From: Algimonas arctica
GTDB lineage: Bacteria; Pseudomonadota; Alphaproteobacteria; Caulobacterales; Maricaulaceae
Length of the DNA: 64,000 nucleotides
Direction of reading: 5' to 3'
NCBI RefSeq assembly: GCF_014652695.1
Contig: NZ_BMZH01000010.1
Coordinates: forward strand, 50,637 to 114,636
Numbering within the stretch: the stretch's first letter is position 1; each line of letters starts with the position of its first letter. Below are positions 38,273-46,978 of the stretch, in pieces. The notes under the pieces were generated by a model. The model had not been told where the DNA came from. It did no database searches and saw only the letters and a list, made by a program, of their open reading frames with translations. The position numbers and the translations under genes are program-made.

Positions 38273-38773
38273 TCACGGCTCTGGCAGGTAAGCCGTCATT
38301 TTCGTTTCGATAATCGCGCCATCGCCCCCATAAAGCCGATCGACACCGATGAGGGTCCAACTCGGATAAGGCGCCCCAACACGCTCAGACTTAATGCCCC
38401 ACAGCGGTCCGAGGTGGGCATCCAGATCGGTTGTGTAGCTGGTGACATCGACGACATCGGACCAATCCGCGCCTGACTCTGCCAAAATCATTTCAATCTC
38501 ATCGAAAGACCGCTCGATAGCAGGCTCAATCGAAGTTTCGCCCTCGGCCATAATCGCGAGCACGCCCGACAGATAGAGCATATCGCCCGCCCGTGTCGCA
38601 GGCGCATATTGCAACGTCTCATACGTCTCCGCGAGAGACGCTGGAACAATCGTATCCAGTAACGACTCGGGCGACCGCTCTGCATTAATTGTCGTCGCGC
38701 AGGCGGACAACATCGTCATACTCAAGAGTGCGAGATATATAGGCCCTCGCCTCATACCGATTCCAAATGTCAT
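38273..38773 (-). CDS. RidA-family lipoprotein
   Basis: 166 residues. The N-terminus is a lipoprotein signal (YLALLSMTMLSAC, lipobox LSAC), and the rest is a RidA/YjgF-type domain with YLSGVLA, SFDEIEMILAESGADWSDVV and the final VGAPYPSWTLIGVDRL. Cytoplasmic RidA deaminates reactive enamines using an Arg in a RxxxP context; here the equivalent region reads APYPSW, so that activity is doubtful. An envelope-anchored RidA paralogue is the best description. Start chosen at 38773 with GGGGA upstream. Confidence 0.78.
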   Translation of the reverse strand: MTFGIGMRRGPIYLALLSMTMLSACATTINAERSPESLLDTIVPASLAETYETLQYAPATRAGDMLYLSGVLAIMAEGETSIEPAIERSFDEIEMILAESGADWSDVVDVTSYTTDLDAHLGPLWGIKSERVGAPYPSWTLIGVDRLYGGDGAIIETKMTAYLPEP

Positions 38774-38847
38774 GGACCTCATCCCCTGCAATGTGTCTCT
38801 GTGACTTTCTATCCTGCCTGCCTAACGACAGCGGCGATTACGGCAAT

Positions 38848-38874
38848 AAAAAAGGCCGCCTTCCGGCGACCTTT
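38848..38874 (-). terminator. Terminator of sucD
   Basis: AAAGGCCGCC (38851-38860) and GGCGACCTTT (38865-38874) pair with one mismatch around TTCC; the minus strand continues into TTTTTTATT. It lies 27 bases behind sucD. Confidence 0.85.
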
Positions 38875-38900
38875 CAAAACACTGTGTCTGATGAAATGAT

Positions 38901-39785
38901 TTAGCCGTTCAAAACATCCATCATGGTCGTGCCCAGACGCGCCGGAGAATCTGACACGCGAATGCCGGCTTTTTCCATCGCTTCGATTTTGTCTTCCGCA
39001 CCGCCTTTACCGCCGGACACGATCGCGCCCGCGTGGCCCATAGTGCGGCCGGGAGGGGCCGTGCGGCCCGCAATGAAGCCGACCATTGGCTTGGAGATGC
39101 CTTTTTTGGCCATGTGCGCGATATATTCCGCCGCTTCTTCTTCGGCAGAGCCGCCGATTTCACCGATCATGATGATTTGCTTGGTGGCATCATCATGGAG
39201 GAACAACTCCAAGCAATCGATGAAGTTGGTGCCGTTGATCGGGTCACCGCCAATGCCGATGGCTGTCGTCTGGCCGAGGCCGACCTGCGTCGTCTGGAAC
39301 ACGGCTTCATAGGTCAGCGTGCCGGAGCGTGAGACCACGCCGCAGGTGCCTTTTTTGAAGATTTTACCCGGCATGATACCGATTTTGCACTCATCAGGGG
39401 TCAGAACGCCGGGGCAGTTCGGGCCGATCAGGCGGGATTTCGAACCAACCAGCGCGCGCTTAACCGGGATCATATCGCAGACAGGGATGCCTTCAGTAAT
39501 GGCGATGATGAGGGGAACCTCAGCCGCAATCGCTTCCATGATCGAATCCGCAGCAAAGGGTGGCGGCACATAGATAACAGACGCGGTCGCGCCCGTCGCG
39601 TGGACGGCTTCGGCCACTGTGTCATAGTTTGGCAGACCCAAATGCGTCGTTCCGCCTTTACCCGGCGTTACGCCCGCGACCATTTTGGTGCCATATTCGA
39701 TGGCCTGTTCCGTATGGAACGTCCCGGTTTTACCGGTCATCCCTTGGGTGATGACCTTGGTGTCTTTGTTGATGAGAACTGACAT
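38901..39785 (-). CDS. sucD: Succinyl-CoA synthetase alpha subunit
   Basis: 294-residue subunit of the enzyme converting succinyl-CoA to succinate with substrate-level phosphorylation. The CoA-binding N-terminus [16 protein letters not shown] and the phosphorylated His in [12 protein letters not shown] are intact. AGGAAA precedes the start. Normally it directly follows sucC; here 1.45 kb with four other genes lies between them, and the gene just upstream, eight bases away, is a PIN-domain toxin. Confidence 0.97.
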   Translation of the reverse strand: MSVLINKDTKVITQGMTGKTGTFHTEQAIEYGTKMVAGVTPGKGGTTHLGLPNYDTVAEAVHATGATASVIYVPPPFAADSIMEAIAAEVPLIIAITEGIPVCDMIPVKRALVGSKSRLIGPNCPGVLTPDECKIGIMPGKIFKKGTCGVVSRSGTLTYEAVFQTTQVGLGQTTAIGIGGDPINGTNFIDCLELFLHDDATKQIIMIGEIGGSAEEEAAEYIAHMAKKGISKPMVGFIAGRTAPPGRTMGHAGAIVSGGKGGAEDKIEAMEKAGIRVSDSPARLGTTMMDVLNG

Positions 39786-39793
39786 AGAGTTTC

Positions 39794-40231
39794 CTAGTTG
39801 TAATCTGGATGAGGTTTGAAGGGATTAATGACACGCACCGATCCGTAATATTGGCCGTGATTGAGATATTCAGAATATAGGACAGGCGCGCCAATGGCTT
39901 CAGTCGCCGCAAGAATGGCCCCATCCCAATATGACGTCACATAACGCATGGATAACTCAATTCCGCGCATTACAACGGCACTATCGACGTCCGCACAGGG
40001 CTTTGCCGATAAAACAGACACCCAAGTCGCGGCTTCCTGCGGTGTGAGGGGGCGTTTGAATTTCTTGGCATTGGTCGCGTTGGTATAGAATTCTGCGAGG
40101 ACCTGACCCGATGTTGAATAATTTTCGTCAGCCACAATTTTGCGAGCCTGCGTCCATTTTTCTGGGTCGGATTCTGCATGCAGGGCAGCATAGAGCAAGA
40201 CATTCGTGTCGATCAGGCAATCCGGATGCAT
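39794..40231 (-). CDS. PIN-domain toxin (VapC family)
   Basis: 145-residue PIN-fold ribonuclease. The acidic residues expected for metal binding are visible: Asp8 in [10 protein letters not shown], Glu in [10 protein letters not shown], Asp in [12 protein letters not shown] and the late Glu in [10 protein letters not shown]. VapC toxins cleave tRNA or rRNA when not held by their antitoxin. The antitoxin gene ends nine bases upstream, and sucD begins eight bases downstream, so the pair is embedded in the succinyl-CoA synthetase operon. Confidence 0.88.
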   Translation of the reverse strand: MHPDCLIDTNVLLYAALHAESDPEKWTQARKIVADENYSTSGQVLAEFYTNATNAKKFKRPLTPQEAATWVSVLSAKPCADVDSAVVMRGIELSMRYVTSYWDGAILAATEAIGAPVLYSEYLNHGQYYGSVRVINPFKPHPDYN

Positions 40232-40240
40232 GGGCGTGTC

Positions 40241-40504
40241 TTAGGCTTTAAATCGGTCAAAGCGGGGCTCACCCGCGTAAGTGTCTTCACGGCTAAACCG
40301 GCCTTCGCCCATTTGCCCTTTGGTCTCGTCAATGAGCTTTAGAAGGGCTTCGCGCGCATCATCTTTGCGACGCGCTTTGCCGACATAGGCTTCGCATAAC
40401 TCCCGAATAACCGCATTCATGGAGGTGCCCTGTTGAAACGCAGCGACCTTCATGTCGGCGAGCAGCTTTTCGGGCATCGCGAGGGTGACGTTCTTAGACT
40501 TCAT
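40241..40504 (-). CDS. Ribbon-helix-helix antitoxin (VapB-type)
   Basis: 87 residues. The N-terminal KNVTLAMPEKLLADMKVAA and GTSMNAVIREL form a ribbon-helix-helix DNA-binding domain; the C-terminus (REDTYAGEPRFDRFKA) is the likely toxin-binding tail. The start at 40504 is fixed by the conserved ribbon strand, yet no Shine-Dalgarno site precedes it: the operator palindrome ends two bases before the ATG. It is followed by the PIN toxin after nine bases. Confidence 0.85.
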   Translation of the reverse strand: MKSKNVTLAMPEKLLADMKVAAFQQGTSMNAVIRELCEAYVGKARRKDDAREALLKLIDETKGQMGEGRFSREDTYAGEPRFDRFKA

Positions 40505-40506
40505 TT

Positions 40507-40527
40507 GTTACACATATTATGTGTAAC
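40507..40527 (-). promoter_or_regulatory. Antitoxin operator and probable leaderless promoter
   Basis: Nine-base arms GTTACACAT and ATGTGTAAC flank ATT; the palindrome sits immediately before the antitoxin ATG, as expected for autorepression by a ribbon-helix-helix protein. On the minus strand TTGCGC, a 17-base spacer and TATGTG could form -35 and -10 elements placing transcription start at or near the ATG. Promoter placement is inference. Confidence 0.7.
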
Positions 40528-40541
40528 TGTGCCGCGCAACT

Positions 40542-40868
40542 CTAATCTGATCCAATGATCCGAACATCAACCACGTGTTCATCCGCATGTCGCACAACAC
40601 ATTGCACGTGGCGACCATCAGGAAGCGCATAGCCAAACAGGCTCTGCCCATTGAGTTGGCGAATGGTGGGGGGCGTGTCGGTGAGCGCGCCGATGCGGTC
40701 ATTTTCAATCGCGGCCGCGCGGCAATTGGCATTTGTGCGGTCGAAGAAACCGGGCGGCGGGGTGATGACGCCGGAGTCGAGCTTGTCCGATGGGGACTCT
40801 GAGCAGCTAAGCAGAAACAAACTACCGAACCCGAGAAAAACAACAGTGATGAAAGCTTTTATGGTCAA
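40542..40868 (-). CDS. Small putative lipoprotein
   Basis: 108 residues with a type II signal (KAFITVVFLGFGSLFLLSC, lipobox FLLSC). The mature part is short, contains two more Cys and a Pro stretch, and ends HVVDVRIIGSD. No family recognised. It lies 13 bases after the upstream membrane-protein gene and 37 bases before the antitoxin gene, within the sucC-sucD interval. Confidence 0.65.
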   Translation of the reverse strand: MTIKAFITVVFLGFGSLFLLSCSESPSDKLDSGVITPPPGFFDRTNANCRAAAIENDRIGALTDTPPTIRQLNGQSLFGYALPDGRHVQCVVRHADEHVVDVRIIGSD

Positions 40869-40881
40869 AATCGCTTGAGAC

Positions 40882-41235
40882 TTACAGGTCTGAATTTTCG
40901 GTCGCTAGATCACGCGTCATCAAGTGCCGAATAAGATAAAGACCGGCAAGGTTCAGAGCAAACCAGACAATTTTCGAGCCTAAATGTACCGGAAGAAGAG
41001 GGTTGTAGAGGATGAGACCAAGCAGGGTGAAGACGCCCACTCCTGAAAAGAGGAAGCGCCTGTTTTTGGCATACTCGCGCAGTGTGAGCCAAAGCAAAGA
41101 CCCGAATATGATTATGCGCAAGACGGCGTAATAAACGTAGGGCAACGGCAGAACGCTGAGGCCGACAACCACAAGACAGGCGATGAATACCCATCTATGC
41201 GGTGTCGTTACCGGGATAACTGGCTCAGCAGACAT
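40882..41235 (-). CDS. Small membrane protein (possibly DUF6804)
   Basis: 117 residues with three to four hydrophobic helices. PLPYVYYAVLRIIIF and YNPLLPVHLGSKIVWFALN resemble a small uncharacterised membrane family that I believe is DUF6804; the number is from memory. It begins ten bases after the sucC stop without a clear ribosome site, so it may depend on translation of sucC. First gene of the insert that separates sucC from sucD. Confidence 0.65.
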   Translation of the reverse strand: MSAEPVIPVTTPHRWVFIACLVVVGLSVLPLPYVYYAVLRIIIFGSLLWLTLREYAKNRRFLFSGVGVFTLLGLILYNPLLPVHLGSKIVWFALNLAGLYLIRHLMTRDLATENSDL

Positions 41236-41245
41236 GGATCGCAAT

Positions 41246-42439
41246 CTAGCCGTTCACAGCTTTCACAATCTTCTGTGCCGCATCGTCGAGATCATTGGCG
41301 CTGATCACATTAAGGCCGGAATTGTCGATGATGGCTTTGCCTTCTTCGACGTTTGTGCCCTCTAAGCGCACAACCAAAGGCACTTTGAGGCCGACTTCTT
41401 TGACCGCGTCAACGGTGCCTTGGGCAATGATGTCGCATTTCATGATGCCGCCGAAAATGTTGATCAGGATGCCTTTGACCTTGTCGTCTGACGTCAGGAT
41501 TTTGAAGGCCGCGATGATGTTTTCTTTGGTCGCGCCGCCCCCAACGTCGAGGAAGTTGGCCGGTTCTGCGCCGTAAAGCTTGATGATGTCCATGGTCGAC
41601 ATAGCCAGACCCGCACCATTGACCATACAGCCGATATTGCCGTCGAGTGCGACGTAGGACAGGCCGTATTTTTCGGCTTCGACTTCTTTCTCGTCTTGTT
41701 CGGTTTCGTCACGCATCGCCTCAATATCAGGGTGGCGATAAAGCGCATTGCCGTCAAAGCTGATTTTCGCGTCAAGGCAGTGGAGACGACCGTCTTCGGT
41801 CACGATGAGCGGGTTGATTTCCAGCATCGCCATGTCTTTGGCGAGGAAACCATTATACAAAATCTTGCCGAGTTTGCCGCACTGTTTGGCGAGATCACCG
41901 GAAAGGCCCAAAGCCTTTGACAGCGTGCGTCCGTGATGCGGTTGAAAGCCTGTGGCTGGATCAATGTCGAAATTGATGACTTTTTCTGGCGTGTCGTGTG
42001 CGACGCCTTCGATATCCATGCCGCCTTCGGTCGAGGCGATAAAGGACACGCGCGATGTTTCGCGGTTGATGATGATCGAGATGTATAGTTCGCGCTCAAT
42101 GTCAGAGCCATGTTCGATATAGAGGCGGTTGACTTGCTTGCCGGCGTCGCTGGTCTGTTCTGTGACCAGATGCGCGCCGAGCATTTGCTCGGCATTTTCG
42201 ACAACTTCGTCGATTGAGAACGCCAGACGCACGCCGCCTTTTTCGCCCGCGCTCTCTTCGATAAATTTACCTTTACCGCGCCCGCCGGCGTGGATTTGCG
42301 ATTTCACAACCCAGAGTGGGCCGCCAAGTTTTTCCGCGGCAGCGCGGGCTTCACTGGCTTTTAAAATGGCGATGCCTTCGGAAACGGGCGCGCCGATTTC
42401 TTTTAAGACTTGTTTGCCTTGATATTCATGGATGTTCAT
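41246..42439 (-). CDS. sucC: Succinyl-CoA synthetase beta subunit
   Basis: 397-residue ATP-grasp subunit. The start [14 protein letters not shown] at 42439 is the conserved one. The nucleotide-binding Lys and Gly loop ([14 protein letters not shown]) and the succinate-site [11 protein letters not shown] and FDVGGGA-type segment ([13 protein letters not shown]) are intact. Its partner gene sucD lies 1.45 kb downstream rather than adjacent. No malate dehydrogenase gene is upstream. Confidence 0.97.
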   Translation of the reverse strand: MNIHEYQGKQVLKEIGAPVSEGIAILKASEARAAAEKLGGPLWVVKSQIHAGGRGKGKFIEESAGEKGGVRLAFSIDEVVENAEQMLGAHLVTEQTSDAGKQVNRLYIEHGSDIERELYISIIINRETSRVSFIASTEGGMDIEGVAHDTPEKVINFDIDPATGFQPHHGRTLSKALGLSGDLAKQCGKLGKILYNGFLAKDMAMLEINPLIVTEDGRLHCLDAKISFDGNALYRHPDIEAMRDETEQDEKEVEAEKYGLSYVALDGNIGCMVNGAGLAMSTMDIIKLYGAEPANFLDVGGGATKENIIAAFKILTSDDKVKGILINIFGGIMKCDIIAQGTVDAVKEVGLKVPLVVRLEGTNVEEGKAIIDNSGLNVISANDLDDAAQKIVKAVNG

Positions 42440-42573
42440 CGAATGCGGGCCCATCAGTTAAAGGGAGGGGGTGAGTGGAGTCGCCGCCCTCTTACAAATG
42501 CACCCTGCCCCCCGCAACCAATAAGGCCCGCTATGTCAGCGTCACGCCCCACTTATTGTCAACGTGATGGCGC

Positions 42574-42972
42574 TTATCCGCCAAAAACCATCATCCACAT
42601 CGTCCGACCGGGCAGAAACGAGAGAAACCCGGGGATGAGCAGCGCGCCAAAGAACAAGCCTTTCACGGCGCGCTTATGCCCCTTGAGATTGCCTTTGCGA
42701 ATATAATGAACCGTTTCCCAAGCCGCAAAGAACGTCACGGGTACAAAAATATGTATCCAAGAGAGCGCCCCATCATTGATATAGCGGATGAAAATCGCGC
42801 TGGTTGCGGTGATCAGCATCAAAGCGAGAAACAGTTTTCCGATCATCTTATGTGACCGCGTTCCTTTGCGCCGGACAAACATGGCAATGCCGAGAACGAG
42901 GGACGTGAGCGCCGCCACGATATGAATTTGAACGGCGATTGGCAGGTCGGGGAAAATCTGAAGATTAAGCAT
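42574..42972 (-). CDS. DUF2306-type membrane protein
   Basis: 132 residues, four hydrophobic helices. IQIHIVAALTSLVLGIAMF, the RRKGTRSHKMIGKLF loop and HKRAVKGLFFGALLIPG fit DUF2306-like proteins, whose paired His residues suggest a haem or metal site. It is divergent from a membrane LytTR regulator, an arrangement that suggests control by that regulator. Confidence 0.75.
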   Translation of the reverse strand: MLNLQIFPDLPIAVQIHIVAALTSLVLGIAMFVRRKGTRSHKMIGKLFLALMLITATSAIFIRYINDGALSWIHIFVPVTFFAAWETVHYIRKGNLKGHKRAVKGLFFGALLIPGFLSFLPGRTMWMMVFGG

Positions 42973-43119
42973 CGTTTTTGTCTATCCTTAAACGTATCGA
43001 AGTTTCGTTGACCCTTTCGACACGACGGCTGATCCCGACACCAGCGTGTATGCACGAATTGTCGCCCCTGCTTCGTGAACCGACTTGAAAATCGGCGCCG
43101 TGCCGTTCACGTAGCGCGA

Positions 43120-43887
43120 ATGACCGGCCCTAAAGCCCAGCAAAACAATGATAAAAGCGGATGGCCGACGCGAATCTTCGCGAACCGCGTCCTGTCCAAT
43201 CTCGTCACGCCGGTCATCGCCGGGTCGGTTTTGACGGTTCTCGCACCGTTTGGCACGCATCGCCTCGATTTGGCGTGGCGCGCGCTCTATTGGGTCAGCC
43301 TCTGTTTAGCCGGGGGATTGGGCGCGTTGGCCGCGCATCAGCTTATGCTTCGGTTCAAACTTCCCGTCGTCGGCTGGCGTCATACGCTTGTGCAATCGTT
43401 CGGATCGACGGTTGCGGTCGCGCCCTTTGTCATCGCGGGCTTTGCGAATTACAGCCCTCGCGCCTCGGCCCTCACCCTTTTCTACATTTGGGTCATTGCC
43501 ATTGTCATCACGGTCGTTGCGGAATTAGCCGGGCGCTCAGCGGCGAAAGAGGCGCTAAACGCTGAAGCTCGCCCCGCCCTGATGGACCGCTTGCCGCTCC
43601 ATTTGCGGGATGCGGCGCTCTACGCGGCCATGTCGGAGGACCATTATGTCCGACTCCACACTAGCGCAGGCGATCATTTGATCTTGATGCGGCTCGGCGA
43701 TGTGGACGGATTAGCGAAACCTCTAGCGGGGTTAAGCCCGCATCGATCATGGTGGGTCGCGGAACAAGGGGTCACCGAAGTCAGGCGCAGAGGCGGGAAA
43801 ATGCTCATTGCGTTGAAAGACGGAACTGACGTTCCCGTGAGCCGCGCCGGCGCAGCGCGTGTCAAAGCGGCAGGGTGGCTGCGTTAG
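43120..43887 (+). CDS. Membrane-bound LytTR-domain transcription regulator
   Basis: 255 residues. Four hydrophobic helices (about 20-135) form a membrane domain; the C-terminal third is a LytTR DNA-binding domain (AAMSEDHYVRLHTSAGDHLILMRL, then LAGLSPHRSWWV and DVPVSRAGAARVKAAGWL). Such one-component regulators sense at the membrane and bind promoters directly. ATG at 43120 is preferred over a GTG 45 bases upstream, though neither has a good ribosome site. Probably acts on the divergent DUF2306 gene and itself. Confidence 0.83.
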   Translation: MTGPKAQQNNDKSGWPTRIFANRVLSNLVTPVIAGSVLTVLAPFGTHRLDLAWRALYWVSLCLAGGLGALAAHQLMLRFKLPVVGWRHTLVQSFGSTVAVAPFVIAGFANYSPRASALTLFYIWVIAIVITVVAELAGRSAAKEALNAEARPALMDRLPLHLRDAALYAAMSEDHYVRLHTSAGDHLILMRLGDVDGLAKPLAGLSPHRSWWVAEQGVTEVRRRGGKMLIALKDGTDVPVSRAGAARVKAAGWLR

Positions 43888-44057
43888 GGTAGAAAATGGT
43901 ACCTGATGGTCAGCGGCTCAATCACAGGGGTCGCCTCAAGGGTTTCCGTCGCCGCAACGTCCGCTGAAATAAAATAGGTCGCCCCGATAATTAAGGCGCA
44001 GACGATTGCTGCATCGAGGACTAAACGTGTCCATCTTGAACGTACCAGTGACTTCAT
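43884..44057 (-). CDS. 57-residue single-helix membrane protein
   Basis: Small frame beginning KSLVRSRWTRLVLDAA with one hydrophobic helix (about 11-30) and a short outside tail ending IRYHFLP. Its stop overlaps the LytTR gene end by four bases on the opposite strand. Composition is consistent with coding and the positive-inside pattern is sensible, but there is no family match and only a weak ribosome site. Confidence 0.4.
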   Translation of the reverse strand: MKSLVRSRWTRLVLDAAIVCALIIGATYFISADVAATETLEATPVIEPLTIRYHFLP

Positions 44058-44195
44058 TTCAGTCTTTCGCGCCCCACGCCCCAGAAAATGACTTTGTCCA
44101 GATCGTAAACATTTCCTTACCAAAATTTCGGCGGTTAGTCACTGTCCTTTTTATTTGGTGGTGCGCTGTCACACTTCGGTGGCGAACAAATCGGA

Positions 44196-44756
44196 TTAAA
44201 AATCCTGACCGTAAACATGACAAGGTTCGGTCAAGGCTCCTGGAATGCCGTGCTCCAAACGATAGAGTCGCGTTGAGCCTAAGGCCTCGGCTGTGCGTTC
44301 CGAGCCAATATTCCCCTCCGCGATAACATGATTGACGGACGTCCATCCCAGATCGTCGCGCACATAATCCAAACAGGCGCGCCCGGCTTCTTGGGCAAAG
44401 CCCTGACGCGTATGCGCCGGGTGGATCGTCCAGCCCACTTCGGGAACTGGCTAGCCTTCGGGAAACCACGGACCAACCCGCCCGACCCATTGCCCGGAAG
44501 ATTTTTCAATCACGGAAAGAAAGGAATAGCCGCGCACCATATGATGGCCCAGCATCATGGCGATGGACCGCCACGTCTGCGCCCGGTCCATCACCGCCCC
44601 CGTCAGATAGCGCATGGTCGGTGCGTCAGCATAGGTCTCGCAGATCGCCTCAAAGTCAGCGTCTATATCTAAGGGTCGGAGGATCAGCCGCTCAGTTTCC
44701 AAGGTCGGGCCCAAAGCATGACCCAAAGATTGGATATCATTCTGTCTCGGCTGCAT
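44196..44756 (-). pseudogene. GNAT acetyltransferase with an in-frame amber codon
   Basis: A full-length RimJ/RimL-type acetyltransferase frame (186 codons) is interrupted once, at codon 102, by TAG (44451-44453). Both halves are typical: ETERLILRPLDIDADFEAI before, and the acetyl-CoA segment HPAHTRQGFAQEAGRACLDYV after. The stop falls between GPWFPEG and PVPEVGWTI, where relatives carry Trp, so a single TGG to TAG change explains it. No frameshift is needed. It is a recent inactivation, a sequencing error or, less likely, a readthrough gene. Confidence 0.85.
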
Positions 44757-44856
44757 TTTCCGCGCCCCTGCCCCGTTGCCAAATCCGCACCGCCTCGCTA
44801 GAGCGCGCCGCCTGACCTGTCTACGGTATTACGACGGGCAACAGGTGATCTGCGAA

Positions 44857-44943
44857 GGTCAGGTGGCTGAGTGGTTGAAAGCGCTGGATTCGAAATCCAG
44901 TATAGGGGCAACTCTATCGCGGGTTCGAATCCCGCCCTGACTG
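44857..44943 (+). tRNA. tRNA-Ser (anticodon CGA)
   Basis: 87 bases fold as a class II tRNA. Acceptor GGTCAGG (44857-44863) pairs with CCTGACT; anticodon stem CTGGA/TCCAG encloses loop TTCGAAA with anticodon CGA; a long variable arm and the GGTTCGAAT T-loop follow. The discriminator is G and CCA is not encoded. It reads UCG codons. Confidence 0.96.
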
Positions 44944-45019
44944 CAGTTATCCAAGACTATTGCAATCACACGTGACGGGACTCCGGCAAAGCCGGACGTT
45001 AAGCCTTTGCGGCTGATAA

Positions 45020-45035
45020 AGCGCCTAAAGGCGCT
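45020..45035 (-). terminator. Hairpin behind gpmA
   Basis: AGCGCC (45020-45025) and GGCGCT (45030-45035) pair around TAAA, nine bases after the gpmA stop on the minus strand. A further hairpin CCGGC-AAA-GCCGG lies at about 44983-44995. There is no T-run, so termination is only probable. Confidence 0.5.
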
Positions 45036-45044
45036 CGAGGCCGA

Positions 45045-45779
45045 TTAAAACGCTGGCAAATCCTTGGCCCGGTCAGCATCCAAATAGCGCGCGCTGAGGA
45101 CTTTTTGGCCTTCACCGAGTTCCAACAGAAGCGGGTTTCCGGTTGGGAATTCGAAGCCCGGAATGTCGTCATCGGCGACGTCGAACAAATCTTTCATCAG
45201 GGCGCGCAGGCTGTTGCCGTGGGCGCTGATGATGACGTTACCGCCAGCTTCCAAAAACGGGCGGATCTGTGCGTTGAAATAGGGCAGCACGCGATCTGTC
45301 GTCATCTGCAGGCTTTCGCCGCCGGGAAGGATGGCCGGATCATAATGGCTATATTTCGGGTCATTGGCCGGGTGGTATTCGTGATCCGCGTCGATCTGCG
45401 GCGGTGGAATATCGAAGGATCGACGCCAAATATGCACTTGCTCTGCGCCGTGTTTCTCGCGCGTTTCTTCTTTATTCAAGCCCGATAGCGCGCCGTAGTG
45501 GCGCTCGTTGAGCTGCCACGCTTTGGTTTCTGGAATATACATTTGATCAATGCCTTCCAGCGTCATCCAGAGGGTCTTGATCGCGCGTTTTTGGTAAGAG
45601 GTGAACGCGACGTCGAACCGGATCTCTTCTTTGGCCAGTAAGTCCCCGGCCTTCTTGGCTTCGCGCACGCCTTGTTCTGTCAGGTCAACATCGACCCAGC
45701 CGGTGAAGCGGTTTTGCTCATTCCAAACAGACTGTCCGTGACGGACAAGAACCAGTTTGGATTTAACATTTTTCGTCAT
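45045..45779 (-). CDS. gpmA: 2,3-bisphosphoglycerate-dependent phosphoglycerate mutase
   Basis: 244-residue glycolytic mutase interconverting 3- and 2-phosphoglycerate. The phosphorylated His is His14 in LVRHGQSVWNEQNRFTGW, the second His lies in IISAHGNSLRALM, and NERHYGALSGLNKEET carries the acid residue. 244 residues is on the usual length. It runs on the minus strand in line with folE, 82 bases downstream of it. Confidence 0.96.
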   Translation of the reverse strand: MTKNVKSKLVLVRHGQSVWNEQNRFTGWVDVDLTEQGVREAKKAGDLLAKEEIRFDVAFTSYQKRAIKTLWMTLEGIDQMYIPETKAWQLNERHYGALSGLNKEETREKHGAEQVHIWRRSFDIPPPQIDADHEYHPANDPKYSHYDPAILPGGESLQMTTDRVLPYFNAQIRPFLEAGGNVIISAHGNSLRALMKDLFDVADDDIPGFEFPTGNPLLLELGEGQKVLSARYLDADRAKDLPAF

Positions 45780-45861
45780 GGGGCGGCCTTCCTAATAATG
45801 GGGACCACTACGCCACTGGGCCAGTAATCGCAACGCCAACCGACGACGTAGCGGCTAAATT

Positions 45862-46449
45862 TTAGCGCGTGGCCGCATCCGCGGCATTGACGAGATTAAA
45901 GAACTCCGCCCGCGTTTCGGCCTGCAAAAACTGTCCGTTCAGCGCCGATGAAATCATCCGGTGCGGGGTCCGGATGCCGCGCATTGTCATACAGAGGTGT
46001 TCACCCTTGGCCATGACGGCGACATTTTTCGTGCCCAAAATCGTTTGCAAATCGTCGGAGATATCGGCGACCAGCTTTTCCTGTAGTGACAATGCGTGCG
46101 CATTTTTATGCGCGATCCGGGCAAATTTCGATAAGCCAAGCACTTTGTCATCGGCGATATAGGCAACCGACACATCGCACCAAAATGGCAACATATGGTG
46201 TTCGCACATGGACCAGACGCGCATGCCCGTCACAGCGACCATTTGGTTATGCCGGACAGAGTCAAACGTCGTTTCTAGCTTGCCCGGATCATATTCGATA
46301 AATTCCCGCCAAAAATCGGCAATCCGACGCGGCGTTTCGATCAGGCCTTCCCGGTCTGGGTTTTCACCCACGGCGATGAGAAGTTCCCGCACGAGGCTTT
46401 TGACCTTGGCGTGATCGACAACTTTGGGGGTACGGTGCTGATTTGGCAT
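45862..46449 (-). CDS. folE: GTP cyclohydrolase I
   Basis: 195-residue enzyme that opens GTP to dihydroneopterin triphosphate, the first step of folate synthesis. Zinc ligands are visible in MCEHHMLPFW and in EHLCMTMRGI; GLSKFARI and the N-terminal DREGLIETPRRIADFW are typical. Length matches the bacterial type IA enzyme. It lies upstream of gpmA on the same strand. Confidence 0.97.
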   Translation of the reverse strand: MPNQHRTPKVVDHAKVKSLVRELLIAVGENPDREGLIETPRRIADFWREFIEYDPGKLETTFDSVRHNQMVAVTGMRVWSMCEHHMLPFWCDVSVAYIADDKVLGLSKFARIAHKNAHALSLQEKLVADISDDLQTILGTKNVAVMAKGEHLCMTMRGIRTPHRMISSALNGQFLQAETRAEFFNLVNAADAATR

Positions 46450-46545
46450 AATATAGATATTTTCTAACGTCCGACTGTTTACGCTGGAAGGGGCGGGCTT
46501 GGTTGTAAAATTTTAGTGATAGATCGCCGCACGTCGCTGACGGAC

Positions 46546-46959
46546 TTAGAGCGCCTTGTGAAGCGCCTCGATGCGCTTACGGTTCGCGCCCATATCAGAA
46601 TGACCGACCCGCGACGCGGACCGCACTTGCCAGACCATGCCGTCCCGTCGAAATTCGACATCATCGACAAAACGCATCAGGCCGCTTGTATAGGTCGCGC
46701 TGATATAATCATCGGATTCCGCTGTAATCGTTCCGCCTGTTTTGGCGACAGCGGCTTTCAACCCGTCTTTATCGGTCGGGAGCGGTAATACCGCTTTATG
46801 TTCATCTGTCCCTGATTCTGAACTCACACAGTTCGGTTTCATCGGCAACGGCGCAAGCCGCCCCTCAATAAGACCTTTGGCTTTGCCACGTTGGCTGAGG
46901 AGAGAGAGAATGATCATACCCGTAAGAATGACCGCAGGAATAAGAAACAACAAGCGCAT
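46546..46959 (-). CDS. DUF1499-like protein
   Basis: 137 residues. One N-terminal hydrophobic helix (RLLFLIPAVILTGMIILSLL) acts as anchor or signal; the rest has the DUF1499 pattern, PNCVSSESGTDEHKAVLPLP, then SDDYISATYTSGLMRFVDDVEF and VRSASRVGHSDMGANRKRIE. The family is uncharacterised. It starts 19 bases after the YheT-type hydrolase gene and is probably cotranscribed with it. Confidence 0.87.
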   Translation of the reverse strand: MRLLFLIPAVILTGMIILSLLSQRGKAKGLIEGRLAPLPMKPNCVSSESGTDEHKAVLPLPTDKDGLKAAVAKTGGTITAESDDYISATYTSGLMRFVDDVEFRRDGMVWQVRSASRVGHSDMGANRKRIEALHKAL

Positions 46960-46978
46960 AGCGCGTCTTTACCTGAAA

